DNA from: Paludibacter sp.
GTDB lineage: Bacteria > Bacteroidota > Bacteroidia > Bacteroidales > Paludibacteraceae
DNA: 35,513 nt
Assembly: GCA_003250325.1 (NCBI GenBank)
Contig: QKGU01000070.1
Location: 1-35,513, forward strand
Direction of reading: 5' to 3'
Of this stretch, positions 8,858-18,166 are shown in pieces; position 1 is the stretch's first letter, and each line of letters begins with the position of its first letter. The notes under the pieces are model-generated. The model was not told where the DNA came from. It worked only from the letters and a program-made list of their open reading frames with translations, and did no database searches. The position numbers were made by a program, and so were the translations under genes.

Positions 8858-9931
8858 ATGGACGTACCTAAAACGGAGGGAATAAAATACGCCGGTTCGA
8901 AACTGAAGATTTTGCCATTCATCTGCAGGATGATAAAAGATTTGGAAGACGTACGAACAGTTCTCGATGGTTTTAGTGGTTCTACACGCGTTTCTCAGGC
9001 TTTTGCACAATTAGGTTTTTCTACAACTGCTAACGACATTTCAGTTTGGTCGGAGGTTTTTGCTACCTGTTATCTGATATCAAATAAGCCTGATAAATTT
9101 TATTCCGAAATAATTGATCACCTTAATTCGCTTGAAGGAACAGATGGTTGGTATTCTGAATATTATGGCGGAACAATAAAAGACACTAAAAAACCGTTTC
9201 AGTTAAAGAATACCCGAAAACTGGATGCAATTCGTCAGGAAATTGAAAATCTGAATCTTTGCTGGGAAGATAAATGTGTGTTACTTACAAGTTTGATTTA
9301 TGCTTTGGATAAAGTTGATAATACATTAGGACATTATGTCGCATATTTATCAAAGTGGTCGCCTCGTTCTCATAAAGATATACAATTACAATTGCCCAAC
9401 CGATTTTCGTTGGAGTCGAAAAATGCTGTAATTCGGGATGATATTTTTAATACAATTGAGAAAAATACGTATGATTTAGTGTATTTCGATCCGCCTTACG
9501 GCTCAAATAACGATAAAATGCCGCCGAGCAGGGTTCGATATAATTCGTACTATCATTTGTGGACAACGATCATAAAAAATGATCAGCCCGAACTTTTTGG
9601 AAAAGCAAACAGAAGGATAGATTCCAAGGATGATATTTCAGGCTCGATTTTTGAGGAATTCCGCAAGTCTTCGACCGGAGATTTTATCGCTATGGAAGCG
9701 CTTCGGAAATTGCTGAAAGAAACAAACTCAAGGTATTTGATGTTATCGTATAGTTCAGGAGGAAGAGCAACTAAAGAACAATTGATGGAAATAATTTCGG
9801 AAGCGGGTAAGTTGCTGGAAATAAAATCAATTGACTTTAAGAAAAACGTAATGAGTAATATGCGTTCAACGAGCGAATGGATTAACTCGGATGGAGAACA
9901 TAATGAATATCTTTTTTTGATGGAAAAATAA
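8858..9931 (+). CDS. D12-class (Dam-like) N6-adenine DNA methyltransferase, apparently orphan
   Basis: 'IKYAGSKLKILPFI' motif, 'VLDGFSGSTRVSQAFAQLGF', catalytic 'DPPYGSNNDKMPPSRVRYNSYYHLWTT'; ATG immediately follows the dxr stop. Confidence 0.88.
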   Translation: MDVPKTEGIKYAGSKLKILPFICRMIKDLEDVRTVLDGFSGSTRVSQAFAQLGFSTTANDISVWSEVFATCYLISNKPDKFYSEIIDHLNSLEGTDGWYSEYYGGTIKDTKKPFQLKNTRKLDAIRQEIENLNLCWEDKCVLLTSLIYALDKVDNTLGHYVAYLSKWSPRSHKDIQLQLPNRFSLESKNAVIRDDIFNTIEKNTYDLVYFDPPYGSNNDKMPPSRVRYNSYYHLWTTIIKNDQPELFGKANRRIDSKDDISGSIFEEFRKSSTGDFIAMEALRKLLKETNSRYLMLSYSSGGRATKEQLMEIISEAGKLLEIKSIDFKKNVMSNMRSTSEWINSDGEHNEYLFLMEK

Positions 9932-9970
9932 TAAAAAATATATACTGAGAAATAACGACAAAAAACACAT

Positions 9971-11458
9971 ATGGAAACATTTTTTATCAGGGCATTACAA
10001 CTTATTTTAAGCCTTTCAATTTTAGTACTTTTACACGAATTAGGACATTTTGGTTTTGCAAGATTGTTTAAGGTTCGTGTCGACAAATTTTATATGTTTT
10101 TCAATCCTAATTTTTCTTTAATCAGGGCTAAAAAAATAAACGGAAAATGGCAATTTAACTTTTTTGCAAAAAATATCCCTGCAAATGAGCGTCCAAAACG
10201 CGATTTAGAAGGAGATGTTGTGGTTGACTCAAAAGGTAAAACGGTTATGGAATCAATACCGGTAAATGAATTACCGGAAGGTGATTGGCGTAAATATCCC
10301 GATAATACAGAATGGGGAATTGGTTGGTTGCCACTTGGTGGTTATTGCTCTATTTCGGGGATGATTGACGAAACAAAAGATATGAATCAGCTGGGTTCTG
10401 AACCTCAGCCATGGGAATATCGTTCGCGCTCGGTATGGCAACGTTTGCCAATAATTATTGGTGGTGTATTAGTGAATTTTATTTTGGCAATGGTTATCTA
10501 TGCTGCCGTTTTATTTACATGGGGCGAAGATTATTTACCACTACAAAATGCAAAATACGGACTTCAGTTTTCAGAGACATTGTTGAATAACGGTTTCCGC
10601 AATGGCGATAATATCGTTAAAATTGATGGGCAGCCTGTTGAAGATCATGCAGAAGTAGTTGAGAAAATTTTGATTGATGGAAAACAATCAATCACTGTTC
10701 TTCGTGATGGAAAGCTACAAGATATTAAATTACCTTCGGATTTTGCACAACAAGTGCTGGCCTCCGGCGATACTAAATTTGTATCCATTCGTCAACCTTT
10801 CGTAATTTACGATGTGGCTGCAGGAATGGGAGCTGAGGCTGCTAGTTTGCAGGATGGTGATAGTATTGTGGGGATAAACGGAAAGCAATTGTTCATATTC
10901 CAGGATATTGCTGCAGAGCTGGATAAATCAATTGATAAAAAGGTTTCAATTGACTTTTTTAGAAATGGAGAATTGAAGCAAGCGCAGGTTCAGGTTGATG
11001 AAAATGGTAAAATAGGTGTTACTCCAAAACCTTTCTTCGATTTCTTTGAAGTAAAACATGTGGAATATGGTTTTTTTGCGGCTATTCCGGCTGGTATAAA
11101 TCTCGGAGTTGAAACACTTACCAGCTATGTAAAACAATTTAAGCTTGTATTTACCAAAGAAGGTGCAAAACAAATGGGTGGCTTTGGAAGCATTGGTAAG
11201 ATGTTTCCAAAAGTTTGGGATTGGCAAATCTTCTGGTCGATGACTGCCTTATTGTCAATAATCCTTGCTTTTATGAATTTTTTACCAATTCCTGCTTTGG
11301 ACGGTGGACATGTGATGTTCTTGCTTTATGAAATGATAACAGGTAAGAAACCAAATGAGAAGTTTATGGAATATGCACAAACTACTGGTATGCTTTTGCT
11401 ACTTGGACTTCTTGTCTATGTTAATGGAAACGATATATTTAAAGCGTTATTTAAATAA
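9971..11458 (+). CDS. rseP: Site-2 protease RseP/RIP metalloprotease
   Basis: HELGH zinc motif in the first TM, PDZ-like regions, C-terminal 'NFLPIPALDGGHVMFLLYE'. Confidence 0.95.
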   Translation: METFFIRALQLILSLSILVLLHELGHFGFARLFKVRVDKFYMFFNPNFSLIRAKKINGKWQFNFFAKNIPANERPKRDLEGDVVVDSKGKTVMESIPVNELPEGDWRKYPDNTEWGIGWLPLGGYCSISGMIDETKDMNQLGSEPQPWEYRSRSVWQRLPIIIGGVLVNFILAMVIYAAVLFTWGEDYLPLQNAKYGLQFSETLLNNGFRNGDNIVKIDGQPVEDHAEVVEKILIDGKQSITVLRDGKLQDIKLPSDFAQQVLASGDTKFVSIRQPFVIYDVAAGMGAEAASLQDGDSIVGINGKQLFIFQDIAAELDKSIDKKVSIDFFRNGELKQAQVQVDENGKIGVTPKPFFDFFEVKHVEYGFFAAIPAGINLGVETLTSYVKQFKLVFTKEGAKQMGGFGSIGKMFPKVWDWQIFWSMTALLSIILAFMNFLPIPALDGGHVMFLLYEMITGKKPNEKFMEYAQTTGMLLLLGLLVYVNGNDIFKALFK

Positions 11459-11462
11459 GGAT

Positions 11463-11819
11463 ATGAAACCTAAAATTCTCTGTTATCCTAAATGTGGAAC
11501 CTGTCAGAAGGCAGAAAAATGGTTGAAGTTGAATAATATCGCTTACGATTACAGGCCAATAAAAGAAGAAAATCCTACGAAAACAGAGTTGCTGGATTGG
11601 TTGACTAAAAGCAAACTGCCGATTTCAAAGTTCTTTAATACAAGCGGTTTACTTTACAAGGAGCATAACATGAAGGACAAAGTGAAGACCTTGTCTGAAA
11701 ATGAGTTGATTGAAATTCTTGCATCTAACGGTTTAATGGTAAAACGACCGATTTTGTTGGCTGGAGAAAAAGTGTTGGTGGGTTTTAAAGAGGAAGATTG
11801 GCAAAATTTATTGAAATAA
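11463..11819 (+). CDS. ArsC/Spx/MgsR-family thioredoxin-fold protein
   Basis: 'ILCYPKCGTCQKAEKWL' (CxxC), 'FNTSG..YKE', 'LMVKRPIL...VLVGF.EEDW'. Confidence 0.9.
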   Translation: MKPKILCYPKCGTCQKAEKWLKLNNIAYDYRPIKEENPTKTELLDWLTKSKLPISKFFNTSGLLYKEHNMKDKVKTLSENELIEILASNGLMVKRPILLAGEKVLVGFKEEDWQNLLK

Positions 11820-11879
11820 ATTTTTATGAAAAGGGAATAATCAGCAAAATTTGACTTTGTATCTTTGTCTTGTAACTAA

Positions 11880-12896
11880 TTAATTAGTGCAATTTCTGCA
11901 CATCTCGTATTGCTTCCGGTTTTGGAGAATTGATTTTCTGAAACCGGAAGCTTTTTTATTGTGCCAAATCTCAAAAAATGAATTTTTATAAACATTTCCA
12001 AATGAATATGCTGAATTTTTATCGAAACAGCACGGCAGTACTTCTCCATTTACATCGATTACTGCACCGCTCCAGAGTCGCCAGCAGTGATTCTTTTGTC
12101 TTTTCTTTAGAGAGAATTGTCCGTTTTTGTTCTTCTTGTATCTTGAATATTTTGAAACTTTTGGCATTAGTTCGTTTCCATACTCAAAATCATTCAGTTG
12201 AGCAGTTTTGAAACTTAGCCGATCTACTTCGAGATTTTTTGCCAATGCTTTCATTTCATGCATTTGATGCTCGTTCGAACTTAAAACCAAAAACTGAAGC
12301 TCGATAATAGGAGATGCTGAATTCAATTCTTTTTTGCATTCAATGAGATTTTTAATTCCTTGCAATGCCTTTTCTAAACTTCCTCCAATTCTGTATCTTT
12401 CGTAAGTTTCCTGAGTTGTTCCGTCAATGGAAACAATCAGTTTATCCAATCCGGAAAGAACGATTGCTTCAGCCTTGTTTTTGTTTAAAAATTGTCCATT
12501 TGTAGAAGTGGAGCAATAGATTTTTTTTGAATGTATAATGCTGATAAGTCTAGTCAATTGCGGATGTAAAAACGGCTCTCCCTGAAAATAGAGAATGACG
12601 TGTATCAATGTTGATTCGAGTTGATTGATAGTGTTTTGAAGTAAATCAATATCGAATGTTTTTTTTTCTTTTGAAGGAACGCAATTAGTACCTACCGGAC
12701 ATTCCGGACAATGCAGATTACAGAAGTTTGTTGCTTCAATGGAAATAAAAGCAGGACTCAGTTTGTTGCCCGTTATTTTTTTTGTAAATGAAAGAAGGTA
12801 GGAGGTGCGTAAACGAAAATAGTTTTTCAACTTTTGATATGTGATATACCTGCTGTTGATACTAATCAACTTAATAGTATGTAATATTCTTAACAT
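11880..12896 (-). CDS. Radical SAM/SPASM domain protein
   Basis: 'EATNFCNLHCPECPVG' (CxxxCxxC), 'STNGQFL', 'IVSIDGTTQETYERYRIGG', C-terminal 'CWRLWSGAVIDVNGEVLPCCFDK...CRNC'. Confidence 0.92.
   Translation of the reverse strand: MLRILHTIKLISINSRYITYQKLKNYFRLRTSYLLSFTKKITGNKLSPAFISIEATNFCNLHCPECPVGTNCVPSKEKKTFDIDLLQNTINQLESTLIHVILYFQGEPFLHPQLTRLISIIHSKKIYCSTSTNGQFLNKNKAEAIVLSGLDKLIVSIDGTTQETYERYRIGGSLEKALQGIKNLIECKKELNSASPIIELQFLVLSSNEHQMHEMKALAKNLEVDRLSFKTAQLNDFEYGNELMPKVSKYSRYKKNKNGQFSLKKRQKNHCWRLWSGAVIDVNGEVLPCCFDKNSAYSFGNVYKNSFFEIWHNKKASGFRKSILQNRKQYEMCRNCTN
11912..11958 (+). terminator. Plus-strand Rho-independent terminator for the rseP-arsC unit, inside the 3' end of the minus-strand radical SAM CDS
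   Basis: gcttccggttt (11912-11922) / aaaccggaagc (11941-11951), 11-bp perfect stem followed by tttttt. Confidence 0.75.
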
Positions 12897-13024
12897 TTAA
12901 TATATTAATGTAAAAAAGCTTTTATTGTCTGTTTTCGAGTCCCTGTTTTAAGTTTTTTAGTCCGAAATTAACGAAAAAATGTCAAAATCGTTTGCAAAGT
13001 AATATAAATTTCGTTGAAAGATTG

Positions 13025-13032
13025 TATATTTG
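13025..13032 (+). promoter_or_regulatory. Bacteroidetes -7 box TATATTTG
   Basis: TAnnTTTG match upstream of the ORF at 13086; no clear -33 TTTG. Confidence 0.5.
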
Positions 13033-13085
13033 TAGCCTTAAAATAAAATATTCAAAATAGATAATTTAATAAAAACACAAAATTT

Positions 13086-14789
13086 ATGAGAAAGCAATTA
13101 TTCTTTGTTATTTCTATGGTGCTTGGGTTGTTTTTTACATCTTGTACCAAAGACATGGCTGCACTTGATCCTAGTTTATTCAAATGCAATCCGAATCCAC
13201 TTGAAGTGAAAGGTGGAAAAGTTGATGCAACGATTACAGGTACTTTCCCAGAAAAGTATTTTACTAAAAATGCTACTGTTACAGTTACTCCTGTTTTGAA
13301 GTTCAATGGACAAGAAGTTAAAGGTACTCCTGTAACTTTTCAGGGAGAAAAGATTGTTGGTAATGATCAACAAATTTCTTATAAGTTGGGTGGAACTTAC
13401 ACAATCAAAGCATCATTCGATTATGTACCTGAGATGGCTCAATCGGAGTTGTTCTTGAATTTCTCTGCAACCACAAAGAAAAAAACATATGAAATTCCTG
13501 CTGTAAAAGTAGCTGATGGAGTAATTGCTACTTCTCAATTAGCTTCTACAAGCTCAAAAGAAATAAATACAGTAATTATCCCTGACAAATTCCAACGCGT
13601 TATTCAGGAAATGCAGGAAGCTGACATTCTTTTCTTGATCCAACAATCTAATCTACGTACTTCTGAAACTAAATCGGCTGATATCGTCGATTTGACTAAG
13701 AAAATTAAAGAAGCAAACGATACTCCTAACAAAGATGTTGCAAGTTTTGAAGTTTCTGGTTATGCTTCTCCTGATGGTGGTTTAGATTTGAATACAAACT
13801 TGGCTGAAAAACGTGAAAAAGTGACAGTTGATTATTTGAACAAACAAATGAAAAAGCTGAAAACCAAAGTAACTATCGATTCTAAATTTACTGCTGAAGA
13901 CTGGGATGGTTTCCAAAAATTAATGGAAAGCTCAAGCATTCAGGATAAACAAGTTATTTTGCGCGTGTTGAGCATGTATCAGGATCCAGAACAACGCGAA
14001 CGTGAAATCAAAAACCTTTCTGTTGCATTTAAGAGCATTGCAGAAGAAATTCTTCCTAAATTGCGTCGTTCACGTCTAAAATTGACAGTTGACGTGACTG
14101 GTAAATCAGATGAAGAAATCGCTAACTTAGCAAAATCAAATCCTTCTCAATTGTCAGTTGAAGAATTGTTGTATGCTGCTACTTTAACTTCTGACTTGAA
14201 CGAAAAAGCTGCTATTTATCAAAAAGTGATTGATACTTACCCATCAGATGTACGTGGATATAATAATATGGGTGCAGTTAAATATCAACAAGGAAATGTT
14301 GCTGATGCTTCTCGTTATTTTGCAAAAGCATTGGAAGTAGCTCCAAAATCAGCAGATGCTAACTACAACGCTGGTGCTGCTGCTATGGCTAAAGGTGACT
14401 TGGCTGCTGCAGAAGAATCATTTGGTAAAGCTGCCGGAACTACAGGAAATTTGAGTCAGGCTTTAGGAACATTAAATGTAATCAAAGGTGACTACAGCAA
14501 AGCTAAAACATATTTCGGTTCTACTGCAACTAACAATGCTGCATTACTTCAAATCTTAAATACGGATTATAGCGGAGCACGTAAAACATTATCAGAAGTT
14601 GCTGAACCAGATGCAACTACTGCTTATTTGGGAGCAATAATTGGTGCTCGTACCAACGATCGCGATGCCGTTTACAGCAACCTTAAAAATTCTGTAAAAT
14701 TGGATAGCGCAATGGGTGCAAAAGCATTGAAAGATATTGAATTCTCTAAATTTGTTGCTGACGATACTTTCCTTTCTATCGTTAAGTAA
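13086..14789 (+). CDS. Surface lipoprotein with OmpA-like region and TPR repeats
   Basis: Lipobox 'GLFFTSC', 'VSGYASPDGGLDLNTNLAEKREKVTVDYL' (OmpA-like), TPR segments 'GYNNMGAVKYQQGNVADASRYFAKALEVAPKSADANYNAGAAAMAKGDLAAAEESFGKA'. Confidence 0.85.
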   Translation: MRKQLFFVISMVLGLFFTSCTKDMAALDPSLFKCNPNPLEVKGGKVDATITGTFPEKYFTKNATVTVTPVLKFNGQEVKGTPVTFQGEKIVGNDQQISYKLGGTYTIKASFDYVPEMAQSELFLNFSATTKKKTYEIPAVKVADGVIATSQLASTSSKEINTVIIPDKFQRVIQEMQEADILFLIQQSNLRTSETKSADIVDLTKKIKEANDTPNKDVASFEVSGYASPDGGLDLNTNLAEKREKVTVDYLNKQMKKLKTKVTIDSKFTAEDWDGFQKLMESSSIQDKQVILRVLSMYQDPEQREREIKNLSVAFKSIAEEILPKLRRSRLKLTVDVTGKSDEEIANLAKSNPSQLSVEELLYAATLTSDLNEKAAIYQKVIDTYPSDVRGYNNMGAVKYQQGNVADASRYFAKALEVAPKSADANYNAGAAAMAKGDLAAAEESFGKAAGTTGNLSQALGTLNVIKGDYSKAKTYFGSTATNNAALLQILNTDYSGARKTLSEVAEPDATTAYLGAIIGARTNDRDAVYSNLKNSVKLDSAMGAKALKDIEFSKFVADDTFLSIVK

Positions 14790-14811
14790 CTGAAAATAGA
14801 ATCAAATTCCT

Positions 14812-14850
14812 AAAAAATCCGATACAGTTATGTGTATCGGATTTTTTTTA
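14812..14850 (+). terminator. Rho-independent terminator
   Basis: aaaaaatccgatac (14812-14825) / gtatcggatttttt, 14-bp stem with T-tract. Confidence 0.9.
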
Positions 14851-14974
14851 GTCTTTTAATTTTGATAAAACTGAATTTATGTCATGTCGATATGCGGCTC
14901 TGCGTATTTGGCAGTTTTAAATATCGTTAATAGAATTTGAAACAACAACATTTTCATTATCGGGCATTTAACCT

Positions 14975-14982
14975 TATCTTTG
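14975..14982 (+). promoter_or_regulatory. Bacteroidetes -7 box TATCTTTG upstream of rsfS
   Basis: TAnnTTTG match 38 nt before the rsfS ATG. Confidence 0.5.
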
Positions 14983-15020
14983 CAATGAATTATATTAAGA
15001 GAAACTATTAAAACGACACG

Positions 15021-15347
15021 ATGAATAACGAACAAATTGTAGAAAAAATTGTTGAAGGTATACAGGAAAGAAAAGGCAAGAATATTGTAGTAGTCGATCT
15101 AACAAAATTACAGGAAGCACCATGTAGCTACTTTGTTATATCCATTGGAATTTCCATAAAGGATTATGTAAGGGAAAAAATTAATGAAAAACCCTTTGCT
15201 ACGGATGGTTTTGAGAATGCGGAATGGATAGCTATGGATTATGGACAAATTATTGTTCATGTTTTTCAAAGACATATCCGAGCGTTTTACGATATAGAAC
15301 ATTTGTGGTCAGACGCGAAACTGACAAAGATTGAAGATGTGTTATGA
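15021..15347 (+). CDS. rsfS: Ribosome silencing factor RsfS (internally shortened)
   Basis: 'IVEGIQERKGKNIVVVDLTKLQEAPCSYFVIS' and 'GFENAEWIAMDYGQIIVHVFQRHIRAFYDIEHLWSDAKLTKI' match RsfS; the central G-N-S-x-x-Q-V-x-A-I segment is missing. Confidence 0.92.
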   Translation: MNNEQIVEKIVEGIQERKGKNIVVVDLTKLQEAPCSYFVISIGISIKDYVREKINEKPFATDGFENAEWIAMDYGQIIVHVFQRHIRAFYDIEHLWSDAKLTKIEDVL

Positions 15348-15435
15348 TGTTGATCCGATACATTGTTTGATGAACAGATGATTGTGCTTCTTGTGTAAAA
15401 AAAAAGAGATCAATAAGAATTCAATTAGAAACTAA

Positions 15436-17430
15436 ATGGAAAATAAAACACCAAATCAAAACCCTCTCAAACCGAACGGTAAATCTCCAAAATTCAACAT
15501 TTCATGGATTTACGGTATTATTATTTTAATTCTTGTTGGTTCCTGGTTATTTACAGACAATGTACCCACCAAAGATGTTCCTTTTTCAACATTTGAAGAA
15601 TATGTGAAAAACGGAATGATTGAAAAGATTGATGTTTATTCCTCGAAAAACGAGGTTGAAGCACAGGTGACAAAGGAATCCATAAAGAAGGTATTTGGTA
15701 ATCAGTCAGATACTTACGCTAAAGAAAGGATGATTCGTGTGAAGATTCCTTCGGTTGATGAGTTTTCTAAATTTATTCAAAATGCAAAAGAACAAAATTC
15801 CTTCAATGGAATTGTAGAATATAAAGAAAGCCGAAATTATCTGGATGTTTTTCTTTACAGCATTTTACCATTCCTGATTTTAATTCTGTTCTTTGTTTTT
15901 ATGAACAGAAGAATGACCGGACAAATGGGTGGTGGTGCCGGAGGAGGAATCTTCAATGTCGGAAAATCGAAAGCTCAGTTGTTCGATAAAGGCGATGGAA
16001 CAAACAAAGTTACGTTTAAAGAAGTTGCCGGTTTGGCAGAAGCTAAACAAGAGATTGAAGAAATCGTAGCTTTCTTGAAAAATCCATCTAAATATACTGA
16101 ACTGGGAGGTAAAATTCCTAAGGGAGCTTTACTTGTAGGCCCTCCGGGAACAGGAAAAACATTGTTGGCAAAAGCAGTGGCAGGTGAAGCAGATGTGCCA
16201 TTTTTCTCCATGTCAGGTTCCGATTTCGTAGAGATGTTTGTTGGGGTAGGAGCGTCGCGTGTTCGTGATTTATTCCGTCAAGCAAAAGAAAAAGCACCTT
16301 GTATCATATTTATTGACGAGATTGATGCTGTAGGTCGTGCCCGTGGCAAAAACCCAAATATGGGAAGCAACGACGAACGTGAAAATACTTTGAATCAGCT
16401 TTTGACGGAGATGGATGGCTTTGGTTCGAACAGTGGAGTAATCATTCTTGCCGCTACCAACAGAGCAGATATCCTCGATAAAGCGTTGCTTAGAGCCGGT
16501 CGTTTTGATCGTCAAATACATGTCGATTTACCGGATGTACACGAACGCAAGCAAATCTTCAATGTGCATCTTCGTCCGATAAAGATAAACGAAACAGTTG
16601 ATGTGAATTTCCTTGCTAAACAAACTCCGGGATTTTCGGGAGCCGATATTGCAAATGTATGTAACGAAGCTGCACTTATTGCCGCTCGTAAAAACAAATC
16701 GTTTGTTGAGAAACAAGACTTCCTTGATGCTGTCGATCGTATTATTGGCGGTTTGGAAAAGAAAACAAAAATTACGACTGTTGCCGAAAAGAAATCAATT
16801 GCTTATCACGAAGCGGGACATGCTACAATTAGCTGGATGACCGAACATGCCAATCCGTTGGTAAAAGTGACGATTGTGCCTCGTGGAGAAGCGTTAGGAG
16901 CTGCGTGGTATTTACCGGAAGAAAGACAACTTACAAATCGTGAGCATATGTTGGATGAAATGTGTGCAACATTGGGTGGACGTGCCGCTGAGGAAGTATT
17001 CCTGAATCAAATGTCTACCGGAGCGATCAATGACCTTGAACGTGTCACAAAACGAGCATATGGAATGGTCGCTTATTTCGGAATGAGCGATAAACTACCA
17101 AATATGAGTTATTACGATTCGACAGGAAATTCAGATTACGGATTCACAAAACCGTATAGCGAAAAAACTGCTGAATTGATTGACTCGGAAGCAAAAGATA
17201 TTGTTTCGGAACAATATGCACGTGCTAAGAAGATTTTGAAAGACAATGCTGTAGGTCATAATCAGTTGGCTGAGTTGTTGATTGAAAAAGAAGTTATTTT
17301 CTCCGAAGATTTGGAAAGAATATTTGGAAAGAGACCTTGGACATCGAGAAACGATGAGCTGATGGCACAGAATGCAACTGTAGAGGAACTTCCGGAAGCA
17401 ACAGAAAAAAACGACAAAGTTGATTTCTAA
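15436..17430 (+). CDS. ftsH: ATP-dependent zinc metalloprotease FtsH
   Basis: Walker A GPPGTGKT, '[12 protein letters not shown]', SRH '[20 protein letters not shown]', 'HEAGH' zinc motif. Confidence 0.98.
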   Translation: MENKTPNQNPLKPNGKSPKFNISWIYGIIILILVGSWLFTDNVPTKDVPFSTFEEYVKNGMIEKIDVYSSKNEVEAQVTKESIKKVFGNQSDTYAKERMIRVKIPSVDEFSKFIQNAKEQNSFNGIVEYKESRNYLDVFLYSILPFLILILFFVFMNRRMTGQMGGGAGGGIFNVGKSKAQLFDKGDGTNKVTFKEVAGLAEAKQEIEEIVAFLKNPSKYTELGGKIPKGALLVGPPGTGKTLLAKAVAGEADVPFFSMSGSDFVEMFVGVGASRVRDLFRQAKEKAPCIIFIDEIDAVGRARGKNPNMGSNDERENTLNQLLTEMDGFGSNSGVIILAATNRADILDKALLRAGRFDRQIHVDLPDVHERKQIFNVHLRPIKINETVDVNFLAKQTPGFSGADIANVCNEAALIAARKNKSFVEKQDFLDAVDRIIGGLEKKTKITTVAEKKSIAYHEAGHATISWMTEHANPLVKVTIVPRGEALGAAWYLPEERQLTNREHMLDEMCATLGGRAAEEVFLNQMSTGAINDLERVTKRAYGMVAYFGMSDKLPNMSYYDSTGNSDYGFTKPYSEKTAELIDSEAKDIVSEQYARAKKILKDNAVGHNQLAELLIEKEVIFSEDLERIFGKRPWTSRNDELMAQNATVEELPEATEKNDKVDF

Positions 17431-18062
17431 TGCAATTATCTTCAAGAAACGAAATATTAAAACGAATAAAGGCCGCTCCACAAAAGCGGCCTGTTTTCGT
17501 TGATACAACTGACGAACCGACTCCCATTTATAAGCCCATTTTGCCGGATCCGATAATCTGCTTTAAAAATGAACTTGAAGCTGTAAATGGTTCGTGTATA
17601 CTTTGTGATAATGAGCAAGATGCGTTTGAACAGATTAAAAAGTATCTCGCAGAAAGGAATGTTTCCGGTCTTTTTTGCAGAGACATCAATATCTCTGCAA
17701 AATTATCTGCTTACGGAATCTATTTTACTAATAAACAAGATGACTTTCAGGAAATGAAATCAGGTTTGACCGGTTGCGAGTTTCTTATAGCCAGAACAGG
17801 TAGTGTAATGGTTTCGTCGGCATCAGAATCTGGTCGGCAAATGAATGTTTTTCCGCCTATCCATTTAGTGCTGGCTCGTGCTTCACAGATTGTTGATTAT
17901 CCAGAAGATGCTTTAAATGCCATTCAGTTGAAATACGGCGAAAATCTTCCTTCTACAATAACGACAATTACCGGCCCAAGTCGCACCGCAGATATTGAGA
18001 AAACCCTTGTTCTTGGTGCTCACGGCCCAAAAGAATTTGCAGTTTTTTTATTCAAAGTGTAA
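17430..18062 (+). CDS. LUD domain protein (LutC-like)
   Basis: 'ARTGSVMVSSASESGRQMNVFPPIHLVLARASQIV' and 'ITGPSRTADIEKTLVLGAHGPKEFAVFLF' are LUD/LutC signatures; start overlaps the ftsH stop. Confidence 0.88.
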   Translation: MQLSSRNEILKRIKAAPQKRPVFVDTTDEPTPIYKPILPDPIICFKNELEAVNGSCILCDNEQDAFEQIKKYLAERNVSGLFCRDINISAKLSAYGIYFTNKQDDFQEMKSGLTGCEFLIARTGSVMVSSASESGRQMNVFPPIHLVLARASQIVDYPEDALNAIQLKYGENLPSTITTITGPSRTADIEKTLVLGAHGPKEFAVFLFKV

Positions 18063-18070
18063 AGTTTTGC

Positions 18071-18078
18071 TATCTTTG
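18071..18078 (+). promoter_or_regulatory. Bacteroidetes -7 box TATCTTTG upstream of the OmpA-family gene
   Basis: TAnnTTTG match about 90 nt before the ATG at 18167. Confidence 0.45.
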
Positions 18079-18166
18079 TGTTTGATTTGTCTTACAGAAA
18101 CAAGATGAAATGTACGTCTTGTTTATTTTGGTAGGATAAGTCGATAAAATAATAATGAAATAAAAT

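Noticed and set aside
17131-17527. Minus-strand ORFs opposite the ftsH/LUD boundary
   Set aside because: Shadow ORFs; no motif and no promoter
18098-18124. Hairpin aaacaaga...tcttgttt in the leader of the OmpA-family gene
   Set aside because: Short AT-rich stem without T-tract or known motif; likely chance
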